This document shows, piece by piece, positions 63,665-64,000 of a stretch of 64,000 bases of DNA (positions within the stretch are counted from its first letter, which is position 1; the number at the start of each line of letters is the position of its first letter). The position numbers and the translations under genes are program-made. The DNA is taken from the NCBI RefSeq assembly GCF_001542915.1, contig NZ_LNNH01000012.1, positions 603,264 to 667,263 of the forward strand. The letters are read 5' to 3'. The DNA comes from Peribacillus simplex (lineage in GTDB: Bacteria; Bacillota; Bacilli; Bacillales; DSM-1321). Below the pieces are notes generated by a model that did not search any database, was not told the DNA's origin, and was given only the letters and a program-made list of their open reading frames with translations.

Positions 63665-64000
63665 TTTCCACTCCAGGCACTCGCTTTCCGCGGGCGGTCG
63701 GGGAGCCTCCTCGGCTTTGCCTGCGGGGTCTCCCCTAGACGCGCTTTTCCCGCAGGAGTCTCGTACCTTCCGTTCCAATCAACTTTGTTTTACCTTTTAG
63801 ATAGAACACTTTTGACTGGAGTCATTTTTGTTTTAAGATTGAAGTATAAAAACTTGAGGTGATGAGGATGCTTTCTAAACATGATTCTATTCAGCGAAAA
63901 CAACTTGAAATGATTACTTTAGATCAACTGGTGCCACCGAACCATTTGGTTCGTAAAATGGAGGCTGCCATTGACTTCACTTTCATTTATGACTTGGTGA
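63665..64000 (+). repeat. Long repeat shared with 14361-14680
   Basis: GC-rich leader with self-complementary segments and the transposase start, nearly identical to the first copy. Confidence 0.9.
63868..64000 (+). CDS. IS1182-family transposase, first 44 codons
   Basis: Reads MLSKHDSIQRKQLEMITLDQ, then LVPPNHLVRKMEAAIDFTFIYDLV, the usual N-terminus of IS1182-family DDE transposases, and is open to the window end. The ATG at 63868 is preferred: TTGAGGTG lies 6 bases upstream, too close to the ATG at 63862. The first copy in this window has a stop in the same stretch; this one has none so far. Confidence 0.88.
   Translation, partial: MLSKHDSIQRKQLEMITLDQLVPPNHLVRKMEAAIDFTFIYDLV

Larger units (their letters stand above)
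63596..64000 (+). mobile_element. IS1182-family element, left part (continues beyond the window)
   Basis: Starts with terminal sequence CAGACTGTAGACAA, the counterpart of the right end of the remnant at 14353-15077. A leader hairpin, the GC-rich repeat and an intact transposase start follow. Confidence 0.85.

Overview
The window looks like a chromosomal stretch of a low-GC, Gram-positive, Bacillaceae-type bacterium (Bacillus or Peribacillus-like). The signs are strong GGAGG-type ribosome sites, frequent TTG and GTG starts, lipoprotein signal peptides, many U-tailed hairpin terminators, a CsoR/CopZ/CopA copper module, YhaPQ-type ABC genes, and sugar ABC importers encoded without their own ATPase. 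No rRNA, tRNA or CRISPR array was seen. Most genes read leftwards (minus strand).

Layout. 0-2.3 kb: copper export (csoR, copZ, and copA cut by the window edge). 3.2-4.3 kb: an AT-rich island with a coiled-coil membrane protein and a TM2 protein. 5.1-12.5 kb: a decayed acetyltransferase copy, then a sucrose/isomaltose-type PTS operon (GH13 glucosidase, EIIBC, GH32 hydrolase, fructokinase) facing a divergent AraC regulator. 12.9-20.6 kb: a 41-residue protein gene, a glucosaminidase, a decayed IS1182-type element, a two-component system, a GH5 lipoprotein and a diguanylate cyclase. 20.8-23.1 kb: an MFS efflux pump with its MarR repressor and three matching operators. 23.3-30 kb: a melibiose/raffinose locus (melA, melR, melE, melD, melC) with a divergent AraC regulator. 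30.4-34.1 kb: a GNAT acetyltransferase, an MHS-type transporter, a headless DUF421 gene and a broken copy of the 3' part of melA.

34.4-43.1 kb holds the most interesting module. A ThuA protein and a Gfo/Idh/MocA dehydrogenase diverge from a LacI regulator, a solute-binding protein, two permeases and a second GH13 glucosidase. Near-identical GTAAACGTTTAC palindromes stand before thuA, before lacI and (twice) before the binding-protein gene. The gene set parallels the thuR-EFG-AB trehalose/disaccharide (3-keto sugar) locus of rhizobia. A degraded second LacI gene lies between the two arms.

43.2-52.6 kb: a YhgE/ABC-2 type membrane protein, a beta-helix protein, several lipoproteins and very small genes, then a Tat-linked sugar or polyol dehydrogenase module (GMC FAD subunit, Tat-signal subunit 3, tatA, divergent cytochrome c). 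53-55.5 kb: an aldo/keto reductase and an AraC regulator of YqhC type around gene remnants. 56-61 kb: yhaP/yhaQ ABC genes and a chemotaxis receptor. 61-62.6 kb: a MarR-nitroreductase-monooxygenase operon of the kind used against quinones. The window ends inside a second IS1182-type element, which, like the first, sits directly against the 3' arm of a terminator hairpin.

Together the window is a carbohydrate-uptake and catabolism region interleaved with envelope, redox-stress and signalling genes, with several duplicated-then-decayed genes that mark recombination and IS activity.
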